Shown: positions 36,507-48,196, counted from the first letter of the stretch. The stretch: DNA of 64,000 nucleotides from Porites lobata (GCA_942486035.1 CALNXK010000008.1:1861001-1925000), one strand, 5' to 3'. The notes: generated by a model not told the origin, from the letters alone. Translations and numbers: made by a program.

Positions 36507-36680
36507 TATAAGCTAAGGGTTTTAGGATGCAAGAAGCAAACATCCCAGCCAGTAGAACACATTGAAAGTAACCGTTTATTTTGCTCCCGGCGTGCACCAG
36601 GTGATGAAAATCGATCATCGGATACCAATCAATAAAATCAATAAAAATCAATTAACCAATCTATGAAAATCAATATGCAC

Positions 36681-36987
36681 AATGCAAGTCCTCTTACCGG
36701 TAATTGTATCAATTTTTATAGATTTTTATCAGCTCAAATAACTTAAGTGAACAATTTATGAATTCTTATACCCGGGTGTAAGCAGTTACGTTATGCATCC
36801 GTTGGCATGGCCAACTCAAGTCAGTCTTGCTGATATCTTGTGAGTTATCAAATAATGGGCGAATCGAATGTTCTGTTAATAGAGGCTGTAGTGAAGGCCT
36901 ACCACGAGTAAGGATGGGTGAATCTGTAGTTCTTGAGAAAAAACTGGGATATTCGGAGAACCTTCGAAGAGGTGAAAAACAGTTGGG
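36681..36987. other. Junction between the two tandem units, no feature recognised
   Basis: About 300 bp between the end of block Y homology (L2HGDH intron 1, copy A) and the start of block X copy B. It should contain the duplication breakpoint. I see no gene. Confidence 0.4.
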
Positions 36988-37119
36988 TTGTGAGAAGACT
37001 GCTCAGTAAAGCAAGCTGAAAAAATAACGTTTCTCTTTCCTGTCACAGGCTAACCAGAATTCCTAAGAAGAGCATTTGCTGATATGTTAGCATGTCATGA
37101 GCGTAAGTTTGTTGATGCC

Positions 37120-40100
37120 TCAATCAGAAAACCATTTACAAAGATAGTTTTGCTGATCCTCCTTTTTGAATCCAAACTGAGTGTAAAAAGGAAGCAGAGA
37201 ATCTTTACACCTAAGGCTGGTCTTGTAACATCCTAACTTCTCACTGAGTAACAGCAAGGTTTCAACAACACTGAAAGACAACACAGAAAATTTTTGGGTT
37301 GGAATTTTTCATTAAATTAGAGAATGTACTTTATGATGTGGGTGCATTTACTTCCTCCTCCTCCTCCTCATCATCATCATCAACAACATCATGAGTCCAA
37401 CCAGTATTTCAATCTATGAACTCCCCCTCAGCAGACCAGCGCTTAACAAATTGAGCTAACCAGGTTGCAGTTAGTAGTATATAAACAAGAAGAATCTCTT
37501 GAAAACTGATGCCCTCAGAGTCATAGAAAATGTTGGCAGCAGCTTTTCATGGTTAGAAATAACAACTCAAGGAAAGTGGCTGCGGCTACATTTGGCAAGT
37601 TAACCAGGTTAGGTTTTGAAAAACCTGTTGAAAAATTCTTCAGAACATAACCTGGTGAAAAGAGTTTTAATAACCAGGTTGATTTTTATTTGTGGCTGGA
37701 CCCAATTTAGACTTTCACAATGTCATGGGTTTTTTTTTTTCACTCAGTTGGGTTGCTCATAACACTCGCCTAAGAGTGACTGACAAAATTTGACCTGTAT
37801 TACTTGTAAAAAGAGGTTGACTTCTTAAAAGTCTTAACTCAATAATGTGCTAATGGAGAAAGAAAAGCTGAACTTGGAGTGAAAGAAGTAATTTCAAAAC
37901 TTTGGTGCTTGCATTCATGAATGCGAAAATTTGGACCATTCTCACGTGAAGACGGAGATGATTGACTGACTGACATTGTTAACCTGCGTTAAACTACCTC
38001 TTGAGGTGGTTTAAAAAACCTAGCCTGGTTAACGAAATCTATTGTTCTTGCTTGATTTGCGTAACCTGTTTAGAACTCAGATAAGACTGTAGAAAACCCA
38101 GCCTCACTCGCAGTTTTTTTAAATGAGTTAACTTTAATTTATGAATAGGAAATAACTCAGTTAAGTCCCCAAGTGCAGCTGCAGCTAGTGTCTATTAACA
38201 GAGGTTTGACTGTACTCACAGTTTTCCAAGTCCTCTCCCTCTATAGCTCTCGTCAACGACAATGTCTTCAACTCTCCCTCGCTTTAAATAATAACAATAG
38301 ATAATGCGAAAATGACACACAGTAAAGGCTTCAGCATACCACACTTTCTTAATCAGAGCACCACAACAACAAAAAAACACCTAAATTTCAAAGATTTCTT
38401 TAATAATATTTTGTCACTACACTGGCAGAAAGAAAATAACCATGTATGAGCTTTTGGCTCTTCTAAAGCCTTGTTTACAGTGGATTGAAATGTTCAGTGA
38501 CTTGTGACTTGATCAATCTGGTCCAGCTTGCTGGAATGTTGTTGTATACACCCTATCAACATTCAGGCATGGATTGTGGGCTATCATATAAATTGCCTCG
38601 TGTACTTGAAAAAACTCCTAATGCATACTATAAATTAGCTCTCATGACATCACTTCATATTGGGATCCTTATTGTCACCTCCACCACTTTTTACAACTTG
38701 AAGATTGTTGAGCATTAAGAGATAAAAACAGAATTTTTATTCATGGCAGTTATTTACATGTATGGCAGAATAGTTGAATTTGGACATCCAAGACCAAATC
38801 CACTGAGGGGTTGAGAGCAGTATTTGAATTTCATCCACCTGATAGAAAGTCCAGTCCACTACCTCATAACCACTTGGCCAGACAGCTGACTTTATTTTCT
38901 CTATTATAATTTTTGAATGATAATGCAGTTGAACCTCCATATTAAGCAACCACCTACATGAATTAAGTAGCTGGCCAACCTCTGTTTAGTAGTTACCAGC
39001 ACCTTTTGTCCATCCTGATGAGAGTTCTATTGTTGTCACCCCTATTAATAAGTGGCCACAAAGTCGTGATACACTTAGTTTGGCTTCATTGTAAAAATTA
39101 TGATGAAGGAAAATACAGTGTGAGATATAAAGGTGACAACTAATAGTAGATACAAGTTATATTGCTCTTGTCATGTTTGTTTCAAATAAAGTGAATAGAT
39201 GTTTCTGCTAATGATTATGCTAATTTCTGACCAATCTCTATTGAGTGCCTACATGTACCTACCTACCCTGAGGGTGGCGCTTAAAGGAGCTGTGTCACGA
39301 AATTCAGCCAAATTAGGAATTAAAATTACAAAATGCATGTTACATGAAGAGAAACATAAAAATAACCACTTAAAACTTTAAAGGAAGGTTAAAATAACAT
39401 AACAGAAACAACAGATGTCACAGATAGGCAAAACTGAAACAGATTGAAGTTAGGATTTTTGATAACTGTTCAGCCTAACAGTTTTTCAGAGTTGATCCCT
39501 GATGCTTGCAACGTCAAAAATAATGCTCAGGGGACCTATTTGTTTGCCTCGGATCTCTGATTTTGTCATTTACATGTAAGTTCTTTGCTTACTTTATTAA
39601 AGTTCTATGGTGATTGAGGGCGAGTAACTGGCAAAATTAAACAAAATGAACTGGACTGCCGTGACACAGCCTGTTTAATGGAGGTTCAACTGCAGGATAT
39701 GAAAACAATAAGATATATACATACTATAGCAATTTCATGCATGAACTTCTGCTCTACGAAAAGTGTTCCACACGCCACAATTTTTGCCAGCTCTGTATCC
39801 TCCACTACAATGATATAATATGTACCAGGACAAGATCTCATAGCATGGAAACGCTCTAAAGAAATCCAAAGGGAAAATATAAGACCTCTGCAGTAAATAA
39901 CTGAATAGAGTACCAGTATTAATAATTATTACTGTATGTCAAGTTTTGTGTGTAATCTAAGGTACTGAAAACCTTAATTGATTTAGTTTGCTAGCCACCT
40001 TGAATTATTCCTTTCCTTAAACTGAATGTAAGAAGTAACGAAATGATCACCCAAGAGTGATACTCCTGCTATAGGCAAATCCTTGTTTACATTTTTGCCT

Positions 40101-43100
40101 TATTAGCATATTTCTGAATATTGAAAGAGCGTAGCAATTTCAGTTATCTCTGAAAATTTGAGCCCGATATATCTAATAGTTTTGGAGAAATTGTCTTTGA
40201 AAAACCCAAAAATTTACATGAACTCATTAACGTTTTGCCACCCAGTAATTTTGCAGTTTTTAATTGATGCTATTTTTTTTGTTACTGATTACAAAAAGCT
40301 GAAACTTGTACAAACTGCATAAATTAACCAGCTCTTTTAATTTTTGAACCTTTGGTATACAGCTATTTTGAGAAAGGTTGTCGGAAAAACTGCACGCGAC
40401 AATCCCGAAAGGCATTGTGGGTGGTTTTAAGTTCACTGTTCTTTAAAGAAATTTGAAAGAATTGGTACAAAAGGCCATGGAAATGTGTTTGCCAGTGCTT
40501 AAGGAAAGCAACAAAAGTAGGTTCGACAGGTGCAGTCGTCAGAAACATTGTATTGATCATATCCCATATTGCCTTTCGGGTTTGTCGCGTGCACATTTTT
40601 CCGACAACCTTTCTCAAAATAGCTGTATACGGCTACATCTTCTATGGGTTAACTCATATGCAAATGAGCAAAAATGTAAACAATAATGTCACGATGAATC
40701 CGCCTATTAAAAGGGCTCCTCAGCTCCCTTATGAAAAGGGGAAAATTTGGGTTTTTAACAGTTAAGATGACAATTATCCACTCTACCAGTAATGACTGTA
40801 TTTGGTTGACACTAAAAGCTAAACAAAGTATTTACCTAACTAACAAAACTCTTCAAAATTAACTTTCCTGGGGGGAAAAATGAGCTGCACTACAAGGGTT
40901 CATCTAAGAAGTTCATTTCTTACTCAGAAAGAGTTCCTTTGTGACATCTCCAACTTTAGCAAGGTCATTTTGAATTGCTGGAAAACCTGGGAAAAAAAAT
41001 AGAATCTAAGTCATCCACAACAAATTTCCTCTCTGTCCAAAAAATGCTTAACATCATGTACAACCTGTAATTTTGGAACAAATAAGGCCCTTTCCTCAAC
41101 AAATCAATTTTTGTCACATTGATCTCATTTAAAATAATTAGCACTATTCCCAGGCAAAGCTTGAAATTCAAGACTGCAGTGGTCCCTCTTGAGGATTGGA
41201 GCCTCACATCACAAGGGAACAAAACAGTGGCCATTTTAAGGACTGAGGTATGCTGCTCTAGCCATTGCAAAGAAGTTAAATTAAAAATAATAATAAATAT
41301 TGGCTTTCTAAAATAGAAAAAACAACGGAGTCAATATAATATTATTTTGTCCTTGCATGACATACATGTAATAGGTCACTGTCTTTTATCCAATATACAT
41401 CTGAAGGGACAGAAATTTCTTGTCCCATTTAAAGAGAAGCATCTGTGGAGAGGTGGCCGTTACTAATGGTTTAATTTTAAGCCAGGTCCCAACCTCAACA
41501 AGGACCACGGTCTTTCACCCTGTATCAGGTCATCTGACCATTTGAGAATCAGGCAATATTGTTGTCAGTTATCATTACAATACTAAATACATGCACCAAG
41601 TCAGATGGGGAGTGAGTGGTAGCCTGAATTTCATCCGATTACTTCGAGTCGCTATAACTCCCTCAGCAATGATGTTCCCTGCTAGCAGAGGTCTCTCACA
41701 ACAAGGCAAAAATGAGAGGAAGGAGATCGAGTCTCTCTCCTTCCTCTTATTTTTGCCTCATTGTGAGAGACCTCTGCTAGCACAGAAGTAACGATGTTGC
41801 TGAGGGGAGAAAACTGCTGTATCGGATGAAATTTGGGCTAAGCGGGTGGGGAGGATAGGACAGGGCACAACACTGATAAGTGCATAAATTCTGTTTTCGA
41901 CCCTGTTCGCACTGGCAGTTGCAAAAAATTTGAAAATTTTGTAATTTTGTTCCTGCAACCTTGTTCGCATCTGGTCATCATGTTCTCAACGGCATCTCAG
42001 AATTTAGGTAGCAGTTCAGTAAATTTTGGCGGGTGGAAAAAATCATTCACACTAGAAATGGCTTCCTGTTGACAGATTTTTTTGCAAAAGAAACCAAATT
42101 TTGCATTGTGAGAACAGGACCTTAGAGTCATGACAAAAACAACATTTACCTTTCTCATAATCATCACTGCATAGTGGTCTTAACAACAAATTGTCACCAG
42201 GATTATCAATAGACAAACCACATTTATGTAGTCTACATTCTCCTTTACGGAGGTCAATGTCTTTTAGAAGGTCTTGGTCAAACATGACAATTGAACCTTC
42301 TTCCTTCTGCAAAAAAAAAAACCAGCTTTACACACTAGAATGGCCTCTAAATCTGACAACCTACGTAATTAAGATTTTCAGGCTGAATCTCCACAAACAA
42401 TGCCTCACAATTATAATGATAAGTTTTTACATTATAACGACCACAATTTTAATATACTTTTATTGCTTAAGGTTCAGTTAGCTTAAATGCGCAACCCCAT
42501 GATAAGCGGCAATGCTTTAATCGCCATTGTGTTGACATAAAAGTTATTGTATTGAATTGTATTTACATCAGCTAAATATTTATTCTAGCCTACAGGTAAA
42601 TCCAAATGATATACACTTTGACTTGGAGACTATAAGAGCTTCTGACCACAATTCAAAATCAACTCTGGGCTGATGAGTGGTGGTGGGGTGGGGAGGGCCG
42701 GATGTGGCAGCTAAAACCCAACAAATGACATGTACACAATAGGCCACTTGCACTAAGAGGTCACGTGACCAATGCTTCCTTTAAACAATGACTTGGAATC
42801 CTTTTGATGACAAAAATTTACAGAGTGGTTGTTTCAATGTTTTCGTAATTAAGTATCTTCGATCACACACGTAAACAGGAAATACATGTTGCGTGGATAT
42901 TCCTCTTTTTACATTAAGCCAAGCCACCTAATCGAGCCTTAAAGAACCACATACAGGTGTATAAACACTGCAGTTTTTTTTTATTATGTAAGGCTGTTAA
43001 GGTGTAAGGCTGTAAGGTCTGTAAGGGTGTAGAGTGTATTAAGGGTGAAAGCTAGGCTTTTATATAAGGGTGTAAATAGTAACAAGGGAAAAAGTGTTTT

Positions 43101-43678
43101 AGGTAGCCCAGATGACAGGTACCTTATGAGCTAAGTAAGTGATTTGCATTTTTGTAGCAAAGCAAGAGCAGAAAAAAATTAAACCACGGGAGGGTAAAAA
43201 CATGTTTCTTGTGCTTGAAAAGTAGGTTTTGCATTTTGCGCAAAGTGCTCTGTTCACTCTTTTGGCTAATAAATCACGTAGCAGGATCAATGGGATGAAG
43301 ACAATAATAAACAAAAATGCTGTTGCCATGACAACAGTCAGTCTTGAGCTCCTGCAACAGTTTACTGCAGAGGAGTTATACGCCATTTTGTCCATTGTCA
43401 TCGTTGCGTTGATTAGAAAAGAGTATTAAAGCGTCACATTATACTTTGCATTACAACCTGAAACTGCTGTAAGGGTGTAAGGCCTTACACTGAAAATCTA
43501 TTCGTAATACATGACTATTTGAATGAGCATTTTTTACACAAACTAAATCGCGGGCCCTAGAAACGTGAAACGAAATGGCTTAGTTATAAGACTATGTCTA
43601 ACGAAAGCTATTCTAGTTTCTTTAACATCTAATTTCTAACTAATGTACTAGAGAAAACTCTCTTACCGCTTTCGCCAT
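37120..43678 (-). CDS. GNPNAT1: Glucosamine-6-phosphate N-acetyltransferase, copy B, 191 aa
   Basis: Six minus-strand exons of the same lengths as copy A: 43667-43678 (MAKA), 42150-42306, 40924-40986, 39725-39855, 38220-38281, 37120-37270 (TGA at 37120-37122). The frame is open throughout, 191 aa. It keeps the LLLRPLCSDDYEKG block, RGRVEDIVV and the acetyl-CoA loop RGRGLGKL. I count 20 residue differences from copy A. Seven of them lie in the last exon: LECKDP becomes LRCKDS, and the end YLCKRFFH becomes YLCKWFSD. The exon 5 acceptor is TTTAAAG rather than TTAACAG, and the promoter YY1 core is altered. It may be a working second enzyme, a weakly expressed duplicate, or an early pseudogene. 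The open frame favours function. Confidence 0.88.
39285..39674. mobile_element. 390-bp MITE with TTAA target duplication in GNPNAT1-B
   Basis: Ends AGGAGCTGTGTCACG and CGTGACACAGCCTGT are inverted. TTAA flanks both sides (39281-39284 and 39675-39678). Copy A shows the intact empty site (ggtggctgcttaaatggaag, near 16331-16350). TTAA duplications are typical of piggyBac and Kolobok groups. Confidence 0.88.
40067..40708. mobile_element. 0.64-kb foldback element in GNPNAT1-B
   Basis: Outer ends: taggcaaatccttgtttacat and the inverse-like atgtaaacaat..gaatccgccta. Inner arms: atacagctattttgagaaagg, ttgtcggaaaaactgcacgcg and caatcccgaaaggcatt. Their near-perfect inverse lies at about 40566-40633. 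It lies where copy A carries its own, different foldback. Confidence 0.7.
41620..41840. mobile_element. Hairpin MITE in GNPNAT1-B
   Basis: Outer ends TAGCCTGAATTTCATCCGAT and ATCGGATGAAATTTGGGCTA are inverted. The core at 41691-41781 is a near-perfect 91-bp hairpin (gctagcagaggtctctcaca ... tgtgagagacctctgctagc). It is absent at the matching site of copy A. Confidence 0.75.
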
Positions 43679-43842
43679 GATTGAGGAAAATTTGTCAACA
43701 GACGATCACGGGCGCCGTGGCCTCCCACGCAGACGTTCTTAGGGGTTCGTCATGCGTTCCAAGCCTCTGACCATTGTTACCGTCGTCACGGCAACGAAAC
43801 TGGCGGCGTTCTTGTTAATGAGTGACCAAAAAATAACGCAAA

Positions 43843-44171
43843 CCCAGCGGGGGGTACTCCGGATTTCAAGTGACAGGAATGGGGTCGAAAATCAAACCTA
43901 AAAAAATTCCTAGGGCTTCAAACAAAACCTCCCAAAAAATCCCTGAACCAAAAACCCCAAAAAATCCCATGCCGAATTTCAGAGCCATTTATTCGCGGAA
44001 CTAGGGCGGGATACGTGGGAACTATCACTAATCTTCTGATTGCTTTGAATACCCCAAAAAATCCCTACTCAAATCAAGCTACCCCCAAAAAATAATTACC
44101 AAAATTTTCCAACCCCCAAAAATCCCTCGATCATCTTCGCTATCACTTGAAATCCGCAGTAACCCCCTGGG
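43843..44171. mobile_element. MITE with 8-bp duplication AACGCAAA in the copy-B promoter
   Basis: AACGCAAA lies outside both ends (43835-43842 and 44172-44179). The same site in copy A (about 23231-23238) is uninterrupted. Ends: CCCAGCGGGGGGTACTCC and the inverse-like GGGTTACTGCGGATTTCA on the complement, so about 30 bp of imperfect inverted repeat (shared core GGATTTCAAGTGA). The 8-bp duplication points to hAT or P-like mobilisation. Confidence 0.85.
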
Positions 44172-44739
44172 AACGCAAACCGCCCGTGAAAGTGTGAAAA
44201 TCAAAGTAAAACGTCTTCTTGGCCCTAATCCTCTGGCTTGTTTTTCTGCTTATTCTTTTTTCTTTAAATAAGCAATTCTTTTCAATTTTGAATAAAACTC
44301 TTCTTTAATCTTCACACTTCGGCGCGCCTCATTGCATAAGGGAGCAATCGTTTATTACGTCTTGGGTGGGGTTTCGGAGGAAGGGTACAATTTTCTAAGA
44401 GGCTTGATTTTGGGGGGTCAATTTTGAAAAGGCACAGAATGTGAGGGGGGTCGAAATATTAAGACTGGCCTTCTATGTAAGAGTTGTCAAACTATATTAT
44501 AATTGAAGTAAATCCACGTTTCCTTCAAAAGAAGACAAAAAAATTTGGCGGTTCTTCGTCAGCAACAAAATCATGTTACCCGTATAAATCTCAGCCCAGG
44601 AACCTATCAGCTATTTCTCCTACCAGGAATGTAGCGTGCATGCAGCCGTGCATGTACGCACATACGCCTATGCATACAGCGGAAATCTGGAACAAACATA
44701 TAGATTTTTTTAAATTTCCTGGAGGCATTTTTATCCTTA

Positions 44740-45057
44740 AATCGGGATAAATATTTCTCATTATATTGGTGTTTTTGTGTTAGGATTTCCTTTATCCTTT
44801 TACCGATTAAGTGGAGTGAAATGGATCCGAATGTGAAGCCACAGACCTTGGTTGAGACTTTTGACGAAGCTAACTCCAATTCTATCCCGGAATATATGTT
44901 ACGGGGTCTCATAACTTTGTTGACTTATCCTGTGTCAATGTGCACAGCTGAGCTTAGCTTCGGCTGTATGAAGAGACTGCGAACTCCTTTACGAAGGACC
45001 ATGACAGATGAGAGATTGAATTCTCTTGCAATTTTGCATATGAGCACAAGGACGTAA
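44740..45057 (+). pseudogene. hAT transposase C-terminal (dimerisation) fragment
   Basis: The frame reads LLTYPVSMCTAELSFGCMKR then LRTPLRRTMTDERLNSLAIL. This is the hallmark C-terminal dimerisation block of hAT transposases (in live elements T-S-AERSFS-L-R-IKT-LR-TM..RL..LALL). The upstream catalytic region is missing; the frame is open for at least about 80 nt before the first Met but shows no DDE core. It sits in the interval that replaced the HECT gene in the second unit. Confidence 0.8.
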
Positions 45058-45175
45058 TTGATATTGATGGCATTATAACAGAGTTTGCCTGTCTGAAGGG
45101 TACACATCTCGTACTTTGCTTGTAACCTCCTTTATGGTGTCACTAGTTTACCCTTTTTTTGCCGTACCGTAACAC

Positions 45176-45619
45176 GAGGGTGCTAATGGGGGTACCCAGT
45201 TCTCAGTTAACTACTATTTTTCGGCCAAATATCAGTTAACTACTATTTTTTTGGTCAATTCTCAGTTAACTACTAATTTGGTTAGCTATTAACTTTCACC
45301 TTCCTACTGCGAATATTATTCCGTCATATCCCGAATTTTCCTTCTTTCAGCAAGTCAATCACTTTTGGTGGTGGGCTCTACTAAAATCGAGGTGTAAATT
45401 TGCATGAACTCTGCCACTAGTACAATTTATTAGTAACTGAAAATATAAGTCGTACAACCATCAAAAGTAAAATCCAACTAGTGGTCTATTATCAATACTG
45501 CGTTCTGATTGGTTGAGCTACACTATGCTATATGTTATAGCCCACTAGTAGCGCAAAGCGCCGGCTTTTTGGCGGCAAAAAAGGCTTAAAGTTGTTTTGT
45601 CTCGATATTTTTGACCAAC

Positions 45620-45657
<38 letters not shown>

Positions 45658-45683
45658 AATGGCCTCCGAGTCAATTGACTCTG

Positions 45684-45718
<35 letters not shown>

Positions 45719-46887
45719 GACACCAGTCTCGTAGATCCAGACACACCAGTCATGATCTCTTACTGATCTTCCCGACATGGTCATGCATGTCCTGCCAATC
45801 CAATTTCAATCCATTGCAACAGACCACGAGAAACATTATCATTGCCAAATTAATATAGTCTTAACGAACTAACTGGACCATTATTTTTGGAATTCAATTG
45901 GTGAATTCAATCACTGTTTGCACGGATGGGAGAGACACAGTTGAGAGTGCTGACAAAGGCATGAAAGTATTTGACACAGGACAATTCGACTTTTATTTAA
46001 TTCGTGAGTGTAGCCCTCCTCGAACTTGTAGTTCTTTTAAGCGATTCCTTTACTGTGGTTCCAAAGTCTTGCGCGTAGTTCAAAGTACTAAATGTTTTAT
46101 GTTGAAGTGAGAAACCGCGGGTAGGTTTTCCGCCTGCGTTGTCAGAAGTTGTTTGTACCTCGATACAGATTTTGTCGACATCCTCTTTCACTTCCCTCAA
46201 TGTTACCTTTTTCGCAGACGTATCTTATTCGCATATTTCAAAAGCCTCATGAAGGTATCCAAGGGTTTTAAGAAATGAAACTGCCGAAACTGTTTCAGAA
46301 AGACCGGTTTAAACACGAGCATTTCTTTCTATTAAAAAAAAGTCTCAATAGTTAGAACTCCAACATAAGTTGCAAAAATGATTTCTCGTAAGTACAAATT
46401 CCATGTTCTTTTAAAAAAGGAAGATTCCTGATTACTTTGAACCCTCAGAAATTCTTTTTTGCCAGATCCAATGCTAAGAATCACAGCTTTTTTATTTGGG
46501 TAGTAATGTTTAACTTGACGATCTTTTGGGTCCGTGAAACACAGTATTATCCTATTCCGAACACAGAAATCTTGTAGAAGACGAATTATTCGTTGAGTTG
46601 TCTTATTCGTTGGCTGACGCTTTCTGTTTGTCGGGTACTGCCCTGGTGCCTTTTGCACATAGTAATATCAGTTAGTTTGTCACCGGGTCAACAGCGGGAC
46701 AGAAAAAGGTCAGAAAATAGAATTTCTGTTTGCAAAAGTTTGTGACTTTCATTAACATTAATATTATAATATCACTTAACTGTTAACTTTTCATTTATCA
46801 GTTAACTACTAAGTTTTTCGCCAATTATCAGTTAACTACTGTTTCTTGGCCAAATATCAGTTAACTGTTAACCTCATTCGCACCCTC
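45176..46887. mobile_element. 1.71-kb DNA transposon, GAGGGTGC ends, 6-bp duplication TAACAC
   Basis: TAACAC flanks both ends (45170-45175 and 46888-46893). Ends: GAGGGTGCTAATGGGGGT and, on the complement, GAGGGTGCGAATGAGGTT. Both subterminal regions carry three copies of a tcagttaactact word (45210-45285 and 46797-46865). A minus-strand frame at 46332-46658 (108 codons) has no domain I recognise. A nested palindrome lies at 45465-45637. Confidence 0.8.
45465..45637. mobile_element. Nested foldback (AGTAAAATCCAACTAGT ends)
   Basis: Left agtaaaatccaactagtgg and right ccaactagttggattttact are inverse. It lies wholly inside the 6-bp-duplication transposon. Just right of it is a second palindrome, acaattattcctc ... 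gaggaataattgtt (about 45638-45712). Confidence 0.65.
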
Positions 46888-46893
46888 TAACAC

Positions 46894-48196
46894 TGTACCT
46901 TACCGATAGCACTAGAGATGGGTAAAATAGACAACTATGCTGCTAACTACCGGTATCCAGGAAGGGCGATCACCAAAATGCAAAGACTGAGTGGTCTCTT
47001 ACGGGAGGTGGATCGTTTACAAGAATCGAACAGCGGGGGGTCTCTTCCGAGAAGAGGTCCAGGCACATCTGCCTTATGGAAGATTAGTTATTGGGATATG
47101 TGTAGTTCCATGTTGTCACTAAAGTTCTTCGTATATTCCAAGTAACAAAGTGCACACAGCGAAAATAGAGATCAAAGACTGAGTCGAGTGGTTGCTTACA
47201 AGATGTTAAAAACATTGGAAAATCATTAATTGTCCGGCCAAAAAAGTGGTCGCGGTCGCTTACGGGAGGTGGTCGTTTACTACAGGTTCCAACTGTAAGG
47301 CTTTGACGGGGGAAAATTTTGGTGTTTTGGGTTGGTGGTCGCTTATGGGAGGTAGTCGCTTACGAGAGGTGGTCGCACATGGAGGTTTGACTGTAGCTTA
47401 TGAAATCAATGTCCAAGGATGGAAGAAGAGACTTGGTCTAGAAGGGGTTGGAGGAGGAGCGGGGGAGGGGGGGGGTGCTTTTTAAAAATTGTTATTGCAA
47501 AGCGGGGGAGGGGTACAATTTTCATTTGTCATTTTTTGGGGGTGGGGTGGGGGGGTAAAGTCTTGATACGTCACACTTTTCTGAAAAACCCCACTGTGTC
47601 ACGCATCTTCCAGGAGGCGTCACACCTAGCTAGCAACTAGTCACATATCAAAATTTAAGGGGCTATAGAGAGGAAAGATATTTTTAGGCTTCCACGAGCA
47701 TTTTACACAGCGGTGATTTAAAATGGCGGGCTAGAAGGAGCGAGGAGAAGAAAATAAGGTTTTTTACACTGGAAAAGCGCAAAAATTTGTTTGTGAAACT
47801 TGGCAAATACCATAGAGCATGTCGATGAAGAGATCTGTGTTCGACCAAAGGTTAGAATTTCCGTACGGCTGAGTTATTGATGTCAAAATGTGGATCAAAT
47901 TACAAAATAGCAAATTGTACCCGAGAAGGCGGATTAATTGGAGCCGTGTCGTTGTCGAACACAGGATTATTCTATCCTACGTCCTTATTTGTGTTACATT
48001 TCTTTTTTTAACAAGGATTCTTCTGAAACTTTGATTTTTCTCTTTCCGTGCCACCCTAGGGGGGTAATGAAATTAACTCCTTTTGGGTGACATAGCATAG
48101 TTTAGTTTGATATATTTTAGTTCCCCAGGAACTGAGGAATACTGTCAATGTAACTTTTAAAAATGATGCAAAAATGTGCAAAATTTGCCGGTGTAG
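46894..48196. other. Repeat-rich spacer, no gene recognised
   Basis: Holds ggtggtcgcttacgggagg-type direct repeats (about 47230-47390) and G-rich tracts (47450-47560). Short open frames have low-complexity translations and no domains. I looked for HECT-ligase exons here and at 44206-45175 and found none. Confidence 0.4.

Larger units (their letters stand above)
32872..36680. repeat. Tandem duplication, block Y copy A (HECT stop codon to L2HGDH intron 1)
   Basis: Homology to 48197-50650 begins at the last HECT codons (TTA ACT TGA tgtccgtgtgaat versus TTA ACT TAA tgtccgtgtgaat). It continues through the 3' flank, the L2HGDH promoter and exon 1 into intron 1, then fades near 36680. Copy-specific inserts account for the length difference. 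Between 32880 and 35645 I see no other gene. Confidence 0.8.
36988..44205. repeat. Tandem duplication, block X copy B (GNPNAT1-B and its promoter)
   Basis: Partner of 13941-23262, same orientation. It carries its own inserts: the TTAA element (39285-39674), a foldback (about 40067-40708), a hairpin element (41620-41840), replaced sequence at about 42736-43500 and the 8-bp-duplication MITE (43843-44171). Homology stops within about 30 bp of cgcccgtgaaagtgtgaaaa, upstream of where the HECT start codon would be. Confidence 0.85.

Noticed and set aside
36827..37009. Open frame with a VVLEKK motif, faintly like an FAD-oxidoreductase start, near the duplication junction
   Set aside because: No GxGxxG, no splice logic, and the resemblance to L2HGDH exon 2 is too weak to call a relic.
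46332..46658. 108-codon minus-strand frame as a host gene
   Set aside because: It lies wholly within a transposon, has no recognised domain and no splice context.
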